Source: Cyclospora cayetanensis (Eukaryota > Apicomplexa > Conoidasida > Eucoccidiorida > Eimeriidae). Taken from it: a DNA stretch of 64,000 nt. The notes under the pieces are model-generated. The model saw only the letters and a list, made by a program, of their open reading frames with translations. It had not been told where the DNA came from and did no database searches. The stretch spans positions 1 through 64,000 of the forward strand of contig NW_020312109.1 of NCBI RefSeq assembly GCF_002999335.1, written 5' to 3'. Shown here piece after piece: positions 34,988 to 46,600 of this stretch. Numbering within the stretch: position 1 is the stretch's first letter; every line of letters starts with the position of its first letter. The translations under genes were made by a program, and so were the position numbers.

Positions 34988-36536
34988 TTAGCTTCTTAAG
35001 TGCGCACGAAAAGCTGCATTGAAGCACGGATGTTCTGGTAATGCTTGCAAAAATGATTTTGTGTGACGCACCCCTATCATGCCAAACCCTGAACAATTTG
35101 TGACGCCTTCAAGGGCAAAGGGCATAGAGCATATATATATATACAGATATTCCCTTACCTGCGTATGGAGCTCTAAAGGTGTATGTGTTGGAAAGAATAA
35201 TCTCGAGATGCAGCTGCCCCCCCAGAATCCACAGAAGCGAATGGCGAGGCCACAATATCACACCACAAGCCGCTGCGGGAAGCAGAGACAAATGGGCTCC
35301 CCAGTAGACCTAGCGCACAAAGCAGAGCAATTATTAGAGCGCGCACGAGTCTTTCGTCATGAGGCCAAAGCCCCCATCCGGTGACCTCCTCCAGAGGGGC
35401 CCTGATGGCTTACGCGTGACAGAAAGAAGACGAGGAAGATGAAGGGGGCAACCGTGGCTAAGGAAACGAGGGCTTTCAGCCTGGCTGCAGGCGAGCGCAT
35501 GCATCTGCAGAAGGACCTCCTTCTAAGAGGCCAGTGGCAGCACCAACAGCCACTGGCCGTGGGGACAGTCAGCGCCTGAGAGAGGGCAGTGCCCGCAGGC
35601 AGCAGCAAGACAGGAAGCGAGACAACCTCAGGCCATAACAAGTGGCTCCCCAGAAGGGCTGGGAGGAGCAGCAACCCTGTCAACACCACACCGCTGTACC
35701 GCACCAACTCGATGCCCTCCGAGGCAACGAACGCGCGCTGAGAGGAGCGCAGACCGGAGGAAGTGCGAACAGGGGGCCCCGAGGAAGAGGCCCTCTGCGA
35801 CGTCCTTCCTCTGGAGGAGCGCCACTGCTGCGCACGCACCAGTGGGGGCCCCCGGGGGCCCCCACTGAGAGAGGAGTTGCTGCTGGTGGCGGGTTGCTGG
35901 AGTGCGCTGGGGGGGGGCCCCGCTGCCGTTTCCAAGGAAGCCAGTGAGGTGCCTCGGGGAAGCGCTGCCACGGAAGCGGCGAATGCAGCAGGAGCTGCCA
36001 TCCTAGGACGCAGCGGCGAGACTCTCAGTCCACGAGCCTCAGCACGAGCTGCACCAGGGGCAGCAGCTACCTTCTGTGGAAATGAAAGCTCATGCGGACA
36101 GGTCCCCTCACCCCATGCTCCGCGAAAAAGCCAGAAGGCAGCCGTTTCTGCTTGCCTCGGCGGGAGAGCACAGAGGGCCACAAGGCTTTGGCTGCTCCTC
36201 CCCTTTCAGAGAGGCTGCTCAGGGCAGGCCCGTGCAGGTCTTTACGCAGAATATGTGAGCACGGGGAATCAAACGCTCTATAAATGCACTGTCTGTTTGT
36301 TTTAAGGGTGTGGAGGCCCTAAGGGGAAGAGCTGGGGGGCCCTCATTAACAGAACCAGTGGCCCGCAACAGTGGACTCGATGCTGCGTTGCAACAGCAGG
36401 GGGTAGTTTGTCGTGTTGTGGTCCTTTGCGGATGCTGCTCTTGCTCATGTTGCTGTGGTTGGAGGAGCAAAACGAGTGACTGAAGAGGGTCAGAAATGGT
36501 TTGGAGGTGCCGCAGAGGAAGGCTACCGCAGACCAT
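34988..36536 (-). CDS. multi-pass membrane protein, function unknown
   Basis: Four exons fit in phase: 36536-36246, 36073-35414, 35309-35159 and 35088-34988, giving 400 aa. Donors are GTAAAG, GTAAGC and GTAAGG. The N-terminal half is low-complexity (Gln/Thr, then Ala/Pro/Ser/Gly). Hydrophobic helices follow: VVLTGLLLLPALLGSHLLW, VVSLPVLLLPAGTALSQAL, LVSLATVAPFIFLVFFLS and, in exon 3, LSLLPAAACGVILWP. The conserved-looking C-terminus includes LHLEIILSNTYTFRAPYAG, then FGMIGVRHTKSFLQALPEHP. I do not recognise the family. The lack of repeats in exons 3-4 and clean splicing make it a real gene. The 5' end (ATG at 36536) is the least certain part. A 28 bp perfect G/C palindrome lies inside exon 2. 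Confidence 0.6.
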
Positions 36537-37654
36537 CGCCGTGGCTGCCCTGCTAGTACTGCTGTTGCTGCTGTGGCCGCTGTGCAGTTGGTCTACTTCG
36601 CGTAGACGTATGCTGCTGCTGCTGCTGTTGCTGCACGATATCGAGAGTAAGAACAAGAATCACACTCGATTCTTCACTGCTTTTCACGCAATAGTCGTCG
36701 AAAGAAGGCCGAATTCCAGGGGAGCAGTAGTTCAGTGGGTTCTCCCCTCGTTCGGGTCGCTGGTGCCCTCGCTGCATACTTCTGCTCCTCCTACTCGGCC
36801 CTTGAAGTACACACATCCGCCTTTGAATGGAACTCTTAAAGAAGTAAATCTAATTCCGAGAGATGCGTTGTGCCTCCCATAAACAAGCCCAAGGGGCACG
36901 AGTTTTCAGACAGATACACTCGTATGAATGACCAGTCCACATAATCCATCGCACCCTGCTGTCTAAACTGGCATCTTGCCCTTTGCAGACTACAAACAAG
37001 ACCAAAAGCAGCCACTGCATTACTGATCCTATGAGGGGCCCTTCCTTGTGGGCGGCTTCTTATCACAGACGTACTGCGCGCATTTCGGAGTCACCCGAAA
37101 ATAACTGCCGAAACCTTCTGGTCTCCGGACTATACACCCAAGAAGCTGAAACAAAAAGTCTGAAATTGCTGCTGTGTGAATAGCCTCCGCATGAAGCGAC
37201 TAAGATTAGTCCGTCCGAACATCGGCCCTGACTCGAAGGCGCTCCAACGGTTCTCCCCGCTTGCAACCAGGCTATTTGGGTGTATATTTCTTTTAATCCC
37301 CTCTGCTTAGAACTAAAGACCTTAGACCCAAAGTCTGGCTAAGCTTCTGGCAGTTTTGCAAAACCTTGGCAAACGAAGTGCAGGGCGTGTTCAGCTGTGC
37401 TGCAATATCTGCCCAAGGCACTCCTGAAGTATGCGCACACTAGGGGTACACTGCACACGACGCTGCCGGTTCTACGACCCATGCTACTTGTACCTGCCCT
37501 GAAACTTTTTGATTCTCCTGCTGCTACTTTGTTGCCGCATGCAGACGCTCCTTGCGGTGGCCTAAGAGCTGTACTTTGGAACTTTCTTTCCCTTCACTAG
37601 TACAATTTAATTGAGATTTGATAAAAACTCGAGTACTTCATTTGGTTAGTCGTA

Positions 37655-37915
37655 TATCTTGTCAATTGCAGAAAGTGTTCATTCAACAAAATAAGAAGCA
37701 TTGTTGTGTACACGTGCGGTATATGTTGCTATATGCAACTAGCAGTAAATTCTCGGAGTGCATGAAGGCTGCATCAACGCACAAACTAGCTACCCCTCTC
37801 CCCTCACGTCGAAAGCCTAAGGCGAGCGGCGGGGGAAAGGGGAGCTCTTAAAAAATGACGCTTATTAACTTCCTGTGTTTAAGTTTTTTATTGGATTTGT
37901 GGCTTATTGTCTCGC
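37655..37915 (+). repeat. dispersed repeat family, copy 7
   Basis: Landmarks in order: GCATTGTTGTGTACACGTGC, GGTATATGTTGCTATATGC, AACTAGCAGTAAATTCTCGG, CTAGCTACCCCTCTCCCCTC, then GGCGGGGGAAAGGGGAGC. The 3' tail is diverged. Non-coding. Confidence 0.6.
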
Positions 37916-38347
37916 AGTTGAGACTTTAGAGGGAGCGTTACAACTAGCGCTCTCATTCCTACATTGTGCGGAAATGCATTTATGAGCTTGGTAGTGTTGC
38001 GATGTATCATCAAATGGCGAGAACCGCGCGCGGTAAGCAGGGCGAAAGCGGAACGAATAAATATTTCTGCTGCCGTACAACAGAGCAGCGGGGTTCATGG
38101 ACAGCCGGAACTCCCGAGCTCACATGCAAGACTGGTGCTGGTGCTGCTCTTTCAGCAGCTTCCTGCAACAGCGGAAGCTATAAACAAAATCCGGGAGCAT
38201 ATGCAGATGTAGAAATATACACATATACAAATTGCACAAAGGGGCTCAGGAGAGACTGCACGGTATTCCTCGTAAGTGTTTGTACAGTGAAATGCGCCCA
38301 CACGACTGCAACCAACGACCGTACCTGAGGCGTGCGCAGACCTGGGG

Positions 38348-38374
38348 TGCATGCATGCATGCATGCATGCATGC
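38348..38374. repeat. (TGCA)n tandem array
   Basis: Six perfect TGCA units plus TGC, which creates several overlapping TGCATGCA/GCATGC words. A further ATGCATGCG lies near 38455. The array is non-coding and lies about 500 bases beyond the stop of the ApiAP2 gene. Confidence 0.9.
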
Positions 38375-38880
38375 CGATATGTCCCCACCGAGTATGCGCA
38401 TCCATACACAATGGCTGGCTCAGGTGTCAATACATACACCTCGAGTGCGTGTGCATGCATGCGCCCCCTGAAGAGTCGCCGCAACTAGCCGCCCTTGGCG
38501 TTTGGCGGAATGCATCCACGAGCCCTCAATTCGAGTGGCATTACAAATATAGAAAAGGAGGGGAGTGCGAAAGCATGGACCTGAGGTGAACATTACGCAG
38601 CTTAGGTGTGTATGGGTGTCTGCAACCCTGAGATGGCTTGGGGTTCAACCACTGCACACTTCAGCTGCATAATGAACCGTTTACATACCTAGTAATCTGG
38701 TGAGGCGTGTTATTACGCCGCAAACCAATGCAAAATGAATAGATACTGCTGGAATGGATGGAAGCCCATTGCGAGGCGGATACACTTGCAGTAGTAAGAC
38801 TTGCCAGCTCTTGCTGGCCTCGTTGCTGCTGCTGCTGCCTCAGCAGCACAACACAGCCACGCACAGGTTTGTCTGGGTGC

Positions 38881-39691
38881 CTAAGCAGAGCCGCACGGCT
38901 CCGTAGTAGCCGCAGTCATTATCATCCGTGGCTGATCCAACGCGCATTCGGGAGGTGTCTGCATCCGTAGTAGAGCTTGAGGTGAATGCGAGAGCTCTTG
39001 CTGAGTCTCTTGCTCCTGACACTGATCCCTTTCCTCCTGATCCTCCTGCACCCACAGAGAGTACCAGGGCGAACCAGCACCAGATGGATCCTGCTCTTGT
39101 TGCTGTTGCTGCTGCTTGTCCATTGACTCCTGCAGACCTTGCTGCTCGGATGTGTCAATGACATCTTCACCAGCCATGCTGCCCCTGCAGGTGCCGCTAA
39201 AAACAACAACAGAGGCGTCGGTGTCTAGAGCTCCCTTCTTCATTCGGATTGCAGCAGGTCCTTCACAGGGAGAGGCGGCTTTCCTTTTCATGCAGAGCAA
39301 AGCTTCTTCCTCCAGAGAGTCTCCTGATGCGTCCTCTCTCGCTACACTGGAAGCGGGAGTGCTGCTCTCTGTGCTCCCGCTGGATGCAGCGCCACGCGGC
39401 TCTGCAGAACGAGGCACAGCCACATCCTCAACATCAGCCTCATAAGCATCCGAAATTCCCAACAGCCGACTGCCATCCTCTGCCGGCTGCTGCTCCTGCT
39501 GCATACAGTGGCTTCTACCTGCCCCTTCGTTGGAGCACTCCTCCAGCTGCTTGGTTTGGTGCAGCTCTTGGAGCTCCCCTCCTTGGGAGTGCTGCTGAGG
39601 CTGCAGTGCGTCTTGAGCCTCCTTCTGAAAAACAGCCTGCTGTCTCTGCTCCAGCTTTTCCAACTTCATGTGCAACAGATCGGTACACCCG

Positions 39692-39742
<51 letters not shown>

Positions 39743-40570
39743 ATCCAAGACACTGCTACTTCACGCGCAGCAGCGGAACCTCCAAAGGGCTCGACTGGAA
39801 ATGCGAAGATGAACTGTGCGCAGCTGGGAGGCCCTTGGCAGCCGTCTGCTTGCGAGCTGTTAGGCAAGGCTAGCCACGCCGCAAGCCGCTCCGAATAGAC
39901 CAGTTCGCCTTCTGCCCCCTTGGTAGCAGCAGCAGAAGCAACGGCAACAGCAGCAGCGGCATCAGCTTGAACACCGTGCACGCTCGCCTCCGAACAGAGC
40001 AAAGCCGCCGTCCTCCTGCCGGAGCACACTGCAGGCTCTGTTCTATGAGCTGGCAGCGATGGCTGCTGCTCCTGCTGCAGTTGGTGCTTCCCGCCAGTCG
40101 CCTCGCTGTCGCTGCGGAGCCGCTGCAAGGCACCACAGCGATAGCAGCGGAGGCAGCTTGAATCGAATGAAGCTGCTCCTGCTGTGCTGTCGGCAGGCAT
40201 CAGTTGCTGCTCCTTTTCCTCGCCCCCGCAGTTCGCCGCGTCTTCTCCCCCAGCAGCAAACACGTGGCTGCCATGACCAGTTCCTCGCTCGGCTGCCTTG
40301 AGAGTGACGCCTGCTGCTGGATCGTTCGCGCTCTCAGCCTCTGAGGCTGAGTCTCCTGCCTCCAGCAGCAAGGAGGCAACACCGTTGCTGCTGCTGCCGT
40401 TGCTGCTGCCGACAGGCGTTGCATCATCCCAAGGAGTTCTTGCTCCTTCCGGGGAGGCGGCGTATGCAGAAGACACTCCAAAGAGGTGCATGTGCTGCCG
40501 TGTTACGAGAGGCTGCTGCTGCTGCTGCTGCAATGGTGGCAGCCCTTGGGAGTGGCGAACCATCGGCAGC

Positions 40571-40603
<33 letters not shown>

Positions 40604-41453
40604 ACGCAGCTGTCGGGAGCCAGGTACCTGTGCTGCAGCTGCTGGGGTGTTGCATGCGCTATCGGAAGAGTGGACACCCCCAAGTGGCAGTGCTGCGGTT
40701 GCTGCTGGTCGTGCTGCAGCAGCACGTGCGGATGCATCTGCGGGGGGTACTCATGCTGCAGCAGCCTCCGTTGCTGCTGCTGGCACGGCGGCTGCTGCTG
40801 CTGCCGTTCTTGCTGCAGCATTACAAGGTGGTGCTGATGCTGCTGGGCATGGGGGAACAACCTTTGCTCCTGCACGAGCAAATGCCCCTTTTGCTGCTGC
40901 TGCTGCTGCTGCTCAACGGCTCCCAATAGGTCGACAGCAGCAGCATCGGCTTGCGCAGCCGTCGAAGCCGACGGCGTTGCGGCTGCAGCGCTCAGCAACC
41001 TCTGAGGGGAGAAAGAGCTCCCCAAGGGGGCGGAAACAGCGACAGTGGCAGGTGCTGCTGCGACGGGAGAGCAGCATCCGTGAGAATCCCTAGAAAATCC
41101 AAAGGCCAATTCCTGCTGCTGTTGCTGCGGCAGAGGGGAAGACTCGTAGCAGTGCTTTCGCAGCTGCCTTCTATCCCCCGCGCAGTAGCCATGCCAGGGT
41201 GTGCTGTGCATGGGAGTCGCTGCTGCTGCTGCAGAAGCCGCTGCGGCTGCTGCTGCCATCTGGAGAGCCCTATAGGGGCCGTACTTTTTGCAGGAGAAGG
41301 ATTTATTGACTTTTGTCTCTTGAGTCTTTACGAGAGCTCTGAAGGCGTTCTTGTGCTCGTCGTATCGAACGCCAAGCGGCAAGGAAAAAAGCAGCGACGG
41401 GGGAGGCAAGCACATCGATGGTCCCCGAACTTTTTGCTGCAGCTGCTGCTGCA

Positions 41454-41490
<37 letters not shown>

Positions 41491-43546
41491 AGTGCCAGAG
41501 TGAAGAGGTTCTGGCACGAAAAACGCACTTTGTGCTCCTGGCATATGGGCGGCACCGCTTGCAGCTGCTCCCCCATTCCACCGACTGGCATGTCCATGCC
41601 ACCTCTGTTGCTGCTGCGGAGGCTGTGGGTGCGGAGTGGGGTTGCTGTGTTGTGGCTGCGTTGCGGAGGACGGTGCATGCAGCAAGTGGAGGGGCTGCTG
41701 CTGCTGTTGCGGCTGCTGCTGCGGACCGCAGAGTCTGCTGGGAGCTTCCGCGGGGGGGGGAGATGACTGCAGGAGCCAAGGAATGCTGAGCTGCGGCTGC
41801 CTGTGGAGGCAGTGCATGTCGCCTGGGGTTGGATGACGCGGAGATGCTGCTGCTGCTCCCTTAGGCGGATCGTCCGGCAAGGCACACTCCCCCACAACAT
41901 AGCTCAACGGCTGCTGCTGCTGCTGGCTTACAGCGTACGCGTGATGGAATTGCTGCTGCTGCTGTTGCTGCAGATCATACTGCTGCTGTCGCTGCTGCTG
42001 CTGTTGCAGAGGCTGCTCGTCGCCGGATCTAAATTTGTCTAGTGTCAAGGGAGTCATCGCATCGCTGCTGCTTAAGCAGCAGCCTGCACTCAAAGGGTCG
42101 TGCTGCTGCTGTTGTCGCTGCCGTTCCTCTCGCTGCTCCTCTTCGGGAGCCGCGACGCCTTCTTCGATCAATGCGAAGGCTGGCGTCTCACCCTGAGAAT
42201 CTGCTGCCTCCCCAACAACAGCAGCAACCCGCTTGGGCCCTGCCTCTGCTGCTGCTGAGCATACTGATGTCACGCCTGCATCGCCAGCGGTGAGGCTGCC
42301 TGCAGCAGCTGCACCGGCGCTGTCTGCAGTGTAAGTCCACTCCCAGGAAGAAGCCACAGAAGAGCCGCTGCATGAACCGTTTACAGCGGCAGCCCCTTGC
42401 TGTTGCCTCCGCTGCTGCTGTTGCTGCATTTCATTCTGTGATGGAATGTGGTGAGGGTGCACTGCAACATTTGGTGGTTGGAGGACGCGCTGCTGCTGTT
42501 GCTGTTGCTGCACACATGTGTGCAGACTTGGGATCTGCTGATGCTGATGCTGCGACTGCTGCTGCTGCTCTTGTTGTTGGTCTATCTTGCTGTTGCTGGT
42601 GGTACTCAGATCGCTGCTGCCGCTGCTGCTACCACAGTCGCTGCCTTCCTCCGTTGTGCAGCAAAGCGTCTTGCTGCTGCTGCAGCTACTGCAGAGGCGC
42701 CCACTGCAGGCTGGTTGCTGCTCTTGCTGCTCTGCCACAGATCCTGAACATTTCCACACACCGCGCATCTAGAAGGGGCGTAGCTGCTCGTCTGCGCCTA
42801 CAATCGTCTTCCTTTCATTGCTCCCATGGGTGCTGCAGCTCCCAACGGTGCTTCTTCGCTCATGGATGCTTCTGGTGATGTTGCCACGTATGTATCTATC
42901 AAGTACAGACGGAGTTGCTGTTTTACCTCTGCCGGTGCAGGTGTTGCTGCTGCGCGCGACTCACCGAGACAGTAGTCTAGACAGTTCAATGGATTGTTGG
43001 ATTTGGTATCTAGGACCAATAAGGACCTGCTAAGGCACAACACCCAATGCTGCACGGCGAAGATGCCCGCTTATCTACCCTGATGGAGCAAACAACGACC
43101 AGCGGTGTCTGCCTAGACACAGCTGCCTTGTCTTCTCTGCACCTCCTTACTCCGTCCACCTCTGGCTGTCTGTCTGTCTGTACCGGGGGATATACATATA
43201 TATATATATGCTTGCTAGCCGTGTAGCCTTACAAAAGGGGGGAAGCAGAAGTGCCTCCTCTTGGAGCATCAGCCGCTTGCGGAGTGTGCAAATCTTTTGA
43301 AGGATGAAGAGGAGGTCCGCGTAGCTGATCTTGGTGTTTTTGGTGCTGTTGCGGATGCAGTGAGGTACAATCAGTTTGAGTACTGCTGCATTCAGCTGCT
43401 GTTGCTGCTGCTGGCGCCGCTAAAGTTGTGGGTAGTGATGATGCCGACGTTGCAGCTTCAAGCGAGATCAGCGGGGGGGAGCGATGTCTCTGCGGGGAAG
43501 GGGTGGTGGAATATTTAGGGCTGCTGGAAATGCAGCTTGGAATCAT
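38881..43546 (-). CDS. ApiAP2-type DNA-binding protein with two AP2 domains, Gln-rich
   Basis: Probable sequence-specific transcription factor. The main exon, 42768-38881, is open for 1295 codons from its own ATG. Two upstream exons fit in phase (43546-43233 and 43026-42927; donors GTAAGG and GTAAAA), extending the product to about 1433 aa. The first AP2 domain, at 41384-41262, reads LPLGVRYDEHKNAFRAL, then FSCKKYGPYRALQMA, with the expected beta strands followed by the Ala-rich helix. A second, more diverged AP2-like domain at 39908-39741 reads ELVYSERLAAWLAL, then FIFAFPVEPFGGSAAAREVA. More than a third of the chain is Gln, Ala and Ser runs encoded by CAG-type arrays, which is typical of Eimeria. 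Exon 2 has SLLVLDTKSNNPLNCLDYCL, vaguely like the ACDC domain that accompanies AP2 domains; this is only a suggestion. If the short model is right, translation starts at 42768. Confidence 0.8.
43192..43210. repeat. (TA)n microsatellite
   Basis: Short TATATATA run inside the proposed first intron (43232-43027) of the ApiAP2 gene, minus strand. Confidence 0.8.
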
Positions 43547-43650
43547 TATCTCCCTAAACCGTATTCCCTAATTTGTGAACTCTGAACCCTAAAGCGCCAA
43601 GATGACGGAGCTTCTTATCCTACACCCGTAACCCTAACCCTACAGACGAC
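43547..43650. repeat. degenerate telomere-like repeat tract
   Basis: CCCTAAAC, CCCTAATT, ACCCTAAAG and AACCCTAACCCTA occur within about 100 bases. This corresponds to the plant/apicomplexan telomere unit CCCTAAA. It is interstitial, just outside the ApiAP2 first exon. Confidence 0.7.
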
Positions 43651-46600
43651 GTAAATCAGTGGCTTCCTGCCGATTTGTGCCCTTTCCACCTATGCAAAAT
43701 CATAAAACCAAAGCTACACAGCGAGATTACCAGAAGCAGGCTCACAGGCGCGAGTAAGTGCAGGACCACTTCAAGTCGCGCGCGCGGCCGTGTAGTGGCT
43801 GGGTGACACGTGTGCGTTCGGAAATCAGGGCCAGACGGCTAAATATGAGCCACCAATTCGATATATATCATTGTGCCCCCCGTTTACGCCGTGGAACGGG
43901 ACGGAAGACAGGCAACAAGCGAAAGCCGCAGGGATAGGGCGTGTAGGGTGGACCCTGGGAGAGATGTGCAAATCCGCGAGCACGGGCGCGGCGACAGAGG
44001 CAAAACACTGGTTGCCTTCGCCCATTTACCAGGAAATTCGAGAACCCGCAACCCTAGAAACCCTAGAAACATCAGCCCCAATTGAATCTCCTGTGCAGAC
44101 GTTCAACTATGGGCCGGCATGCTGTGCTGCGACGGGGTCTGCTGCCGCCGTGTATGGCTCGTGCCATCCTCCTCCGGGTTGAGCTGTTTTATTCCGATAA
44201 ACAATGGCGCCTATATGGGTTCGCCTTTTCTGCAGCATAAATGTCCTACTGCGTCTGCCCTAAGACCTTGCCTAATGCGGACCTTAGGCAAAGTCGTGTA
44301 ACTTCGGATGCGCTGCTTGAGACGCCATGCTGCCGTGGCTGGCTCTTATCCGTAAAGCGAAATCCACGAAAATCGTTATCCATTTGTTATATGTCGGCCG
44401 GTTGTTTCTTTTGTTCTCCGAACGGCAGGCATGAATAGGCCGCATTCTCATCAATGTGGGGCTATCGCCGGCAACTGCAGCAGCAGTCGTCCGACAAAGG
44501 GATCCACACAGTGCACCATTGCTTAGACTATTGCATTGCCCTTCATCTACAGCCCATAAATTATTGAATATGAAGTGCTATGTAATGCATGCCAGATCAT
44601 TCAAAACTACGGCGTTACGCCCGTGCATCCCGTGCTATCGTGCACACGGCCTGGAGGCGTTTAACGGGCTCCTACTTCTGCTGACACACGACAGTGCGAC
44701 TCAGAATGTCTGCAGCACTTGAGGGACTCTTAAAAATTTTAATGAAGTACATTTGAGACCGCACAAAACACCATGGCCTCGTTCTATGAAAGATGCACCG
44801 TTGGACAAAAGTGTGCGATCAGCATCCACAGCGAGGCGCCGGGGACTCTCTGCTATGCCACCGGTTTTCTACGGTCACTCGTTTCATTGCTCTGTATCAT
44901 TAAATACTCCGCCATACACTCCGTGCAAAAAATTCAAAAGATAGGAACTCACACCAAATAACAGCAGGGTATTTGTGTGCTAGAGGAGGTGAGATATGGA
45001 ACCGTGGAGAAGCCTCACGCTGGGGTCCCCCCAGGAAATAAAACACATTGAAAATTCACTGTATAATCTGAGTAGTAATTCTCATGCATTGCTTAAATGG
45101 GCTACTTCTGAGACCTCCGCTTCGCCGTGAGGTCGCATGATCTTCTCGGGCTGCAGTAACGGGGAGCAGCTGACGTTCAGGCGGTAGAACTGTCCTAAAA
45201 TGCCGAGCACACTTTTCACACAGTGAACAGGAACGGTTCATTTCCCTGTATAGAAGAAATTTGGTCAAAGGGAGAACGAATGGGGGATACAACATCCATT
45301 TCTACAATCGCCTCTTGTTCACAACAAATGCCTACTGACGTTTGCTTAGACATTGTCGCCTGCTACCGCAGAGCGCGCTACGCGCCAGAGCGATGGACTA
45401 CACAAGGAAGTTAGTATTTCTGAGTTATGCGCAAACACTGCTTCATTCCCTGCGAGACAAGCAAAGAGAATCATCATCCACTACAACTGTGTGTGTCTGT
45501 GCATGCATGTGTACTTGTTTGTGATTGTCTTCATATGCGTAAACAAGCAAACAAGGCGTGCAAGCAGTGTTGTTTTATACATGATGCTCTGTCTTCTCAT
45601 CTGATGCATTCGCATTGCGTCAAGTGGGGTGCTAGAGTTTCTGGTGTTTGCGGGATATCGAAGCCTGTCAGTAGCAGTGCTAGCCCACCTCTTTTGCGGC
45701 GAAGCCTAATAGGGCCAGCTTGAATCTGCCTGCTACTTGTACATTTGGAAGGAGTGCGAGGTGAACTGTCTCCCTACGGAGACGCTTTACCTCGCACACT
45801 ATACAAGCTTCATAAAGAGTTGTATAGTGTTAGTCCAAAAAGCCCCCTCCCTCCCTTGCCTGTGTCCCTCGGAGTCTCCACATAAAAGGATAAGGACCAT
45901 CAGGGTGCGCGTAGTTGGACCGTCCAAGCACTAGAGCGTTCACAACCATATACACATAGCATTTTGTGCCGACGCAAGCAACAATGCATCTTTTTGCATC
46001 GTGCCAACGATACACTGTGATAAATACGGTATACAAGCAGACACCCAAAAAAGCAAATTGCTTTCGAAGTCTTGATCAAATGGTAATCCTCTCGTACAAA
46101 GTCCCCAAGTGTAACTTAGCGCGCTACAGACACGTATGTAGTAGCTCGCACAGTAAATCAATTCCACGTGTAATTCACCCCGCTGCATATTCCTTCGGCA
46201 ATTCAAAATGCCCGTCCTCGTGCACCTAACCTGTTCGCCGAGACCGACTGTGCAGAGGAGAGTGCAGGGATTCCCGCCAAATTGCCACTCCCCAGGAAGG
46301 CAAAAACACGAAAAAGTGAGAAGAAAATTCTAGGCGTTTGTCGGCTGCTGAAGATAATTTGATAGGAAAAAAGGCACAAACGCTAGCCAATAAGGAACAA
46401 CGGCCCAAACCAACACGACTGTGGCGGCCCGATGGCTCGCTGCCGTCGGTGCTCTGGTATGTGTGGGCTCCCTGCGATGGTAAACACAAGACAAGCAAAA
46501 AGAGTCAGGGAAACTAACGTCTACACACACACAGGATCTGTGTGTGGATATGCACGCAGACAGAGCCGATGCACGCAGAAAAGTCGACTCTAAAGCCCAA

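Larger units (their letters stand above)
36537..38880. other. intergenic stretch with dispersed repeat and TGCA array
   Basis: About 2.3 kb without a supported gene. A dispersed repeat copy sits at about 37655-37915 and a TGCA tandem array at 38348-38374. The right end is the 3' UTR of the ApiAP2 gene. Confidence 0.5.

Noticed and set aside
38348..38374. CRISPR-like or short regularly spaced array
   Set aside because: It is a continuous TGCA microsatellite without spacers, in a eukaryotic genome.
40298..42878. Long + strand open frames (poly-Leu, poly-Cys, poly-Ala) opposite the ApiAP2 gene
   Set aside because: CAG/CTG arrays lack stop codons in all six frames, so they open every frame. Only the minus Gln frame carries AP2 motifs and a full-length ORF.
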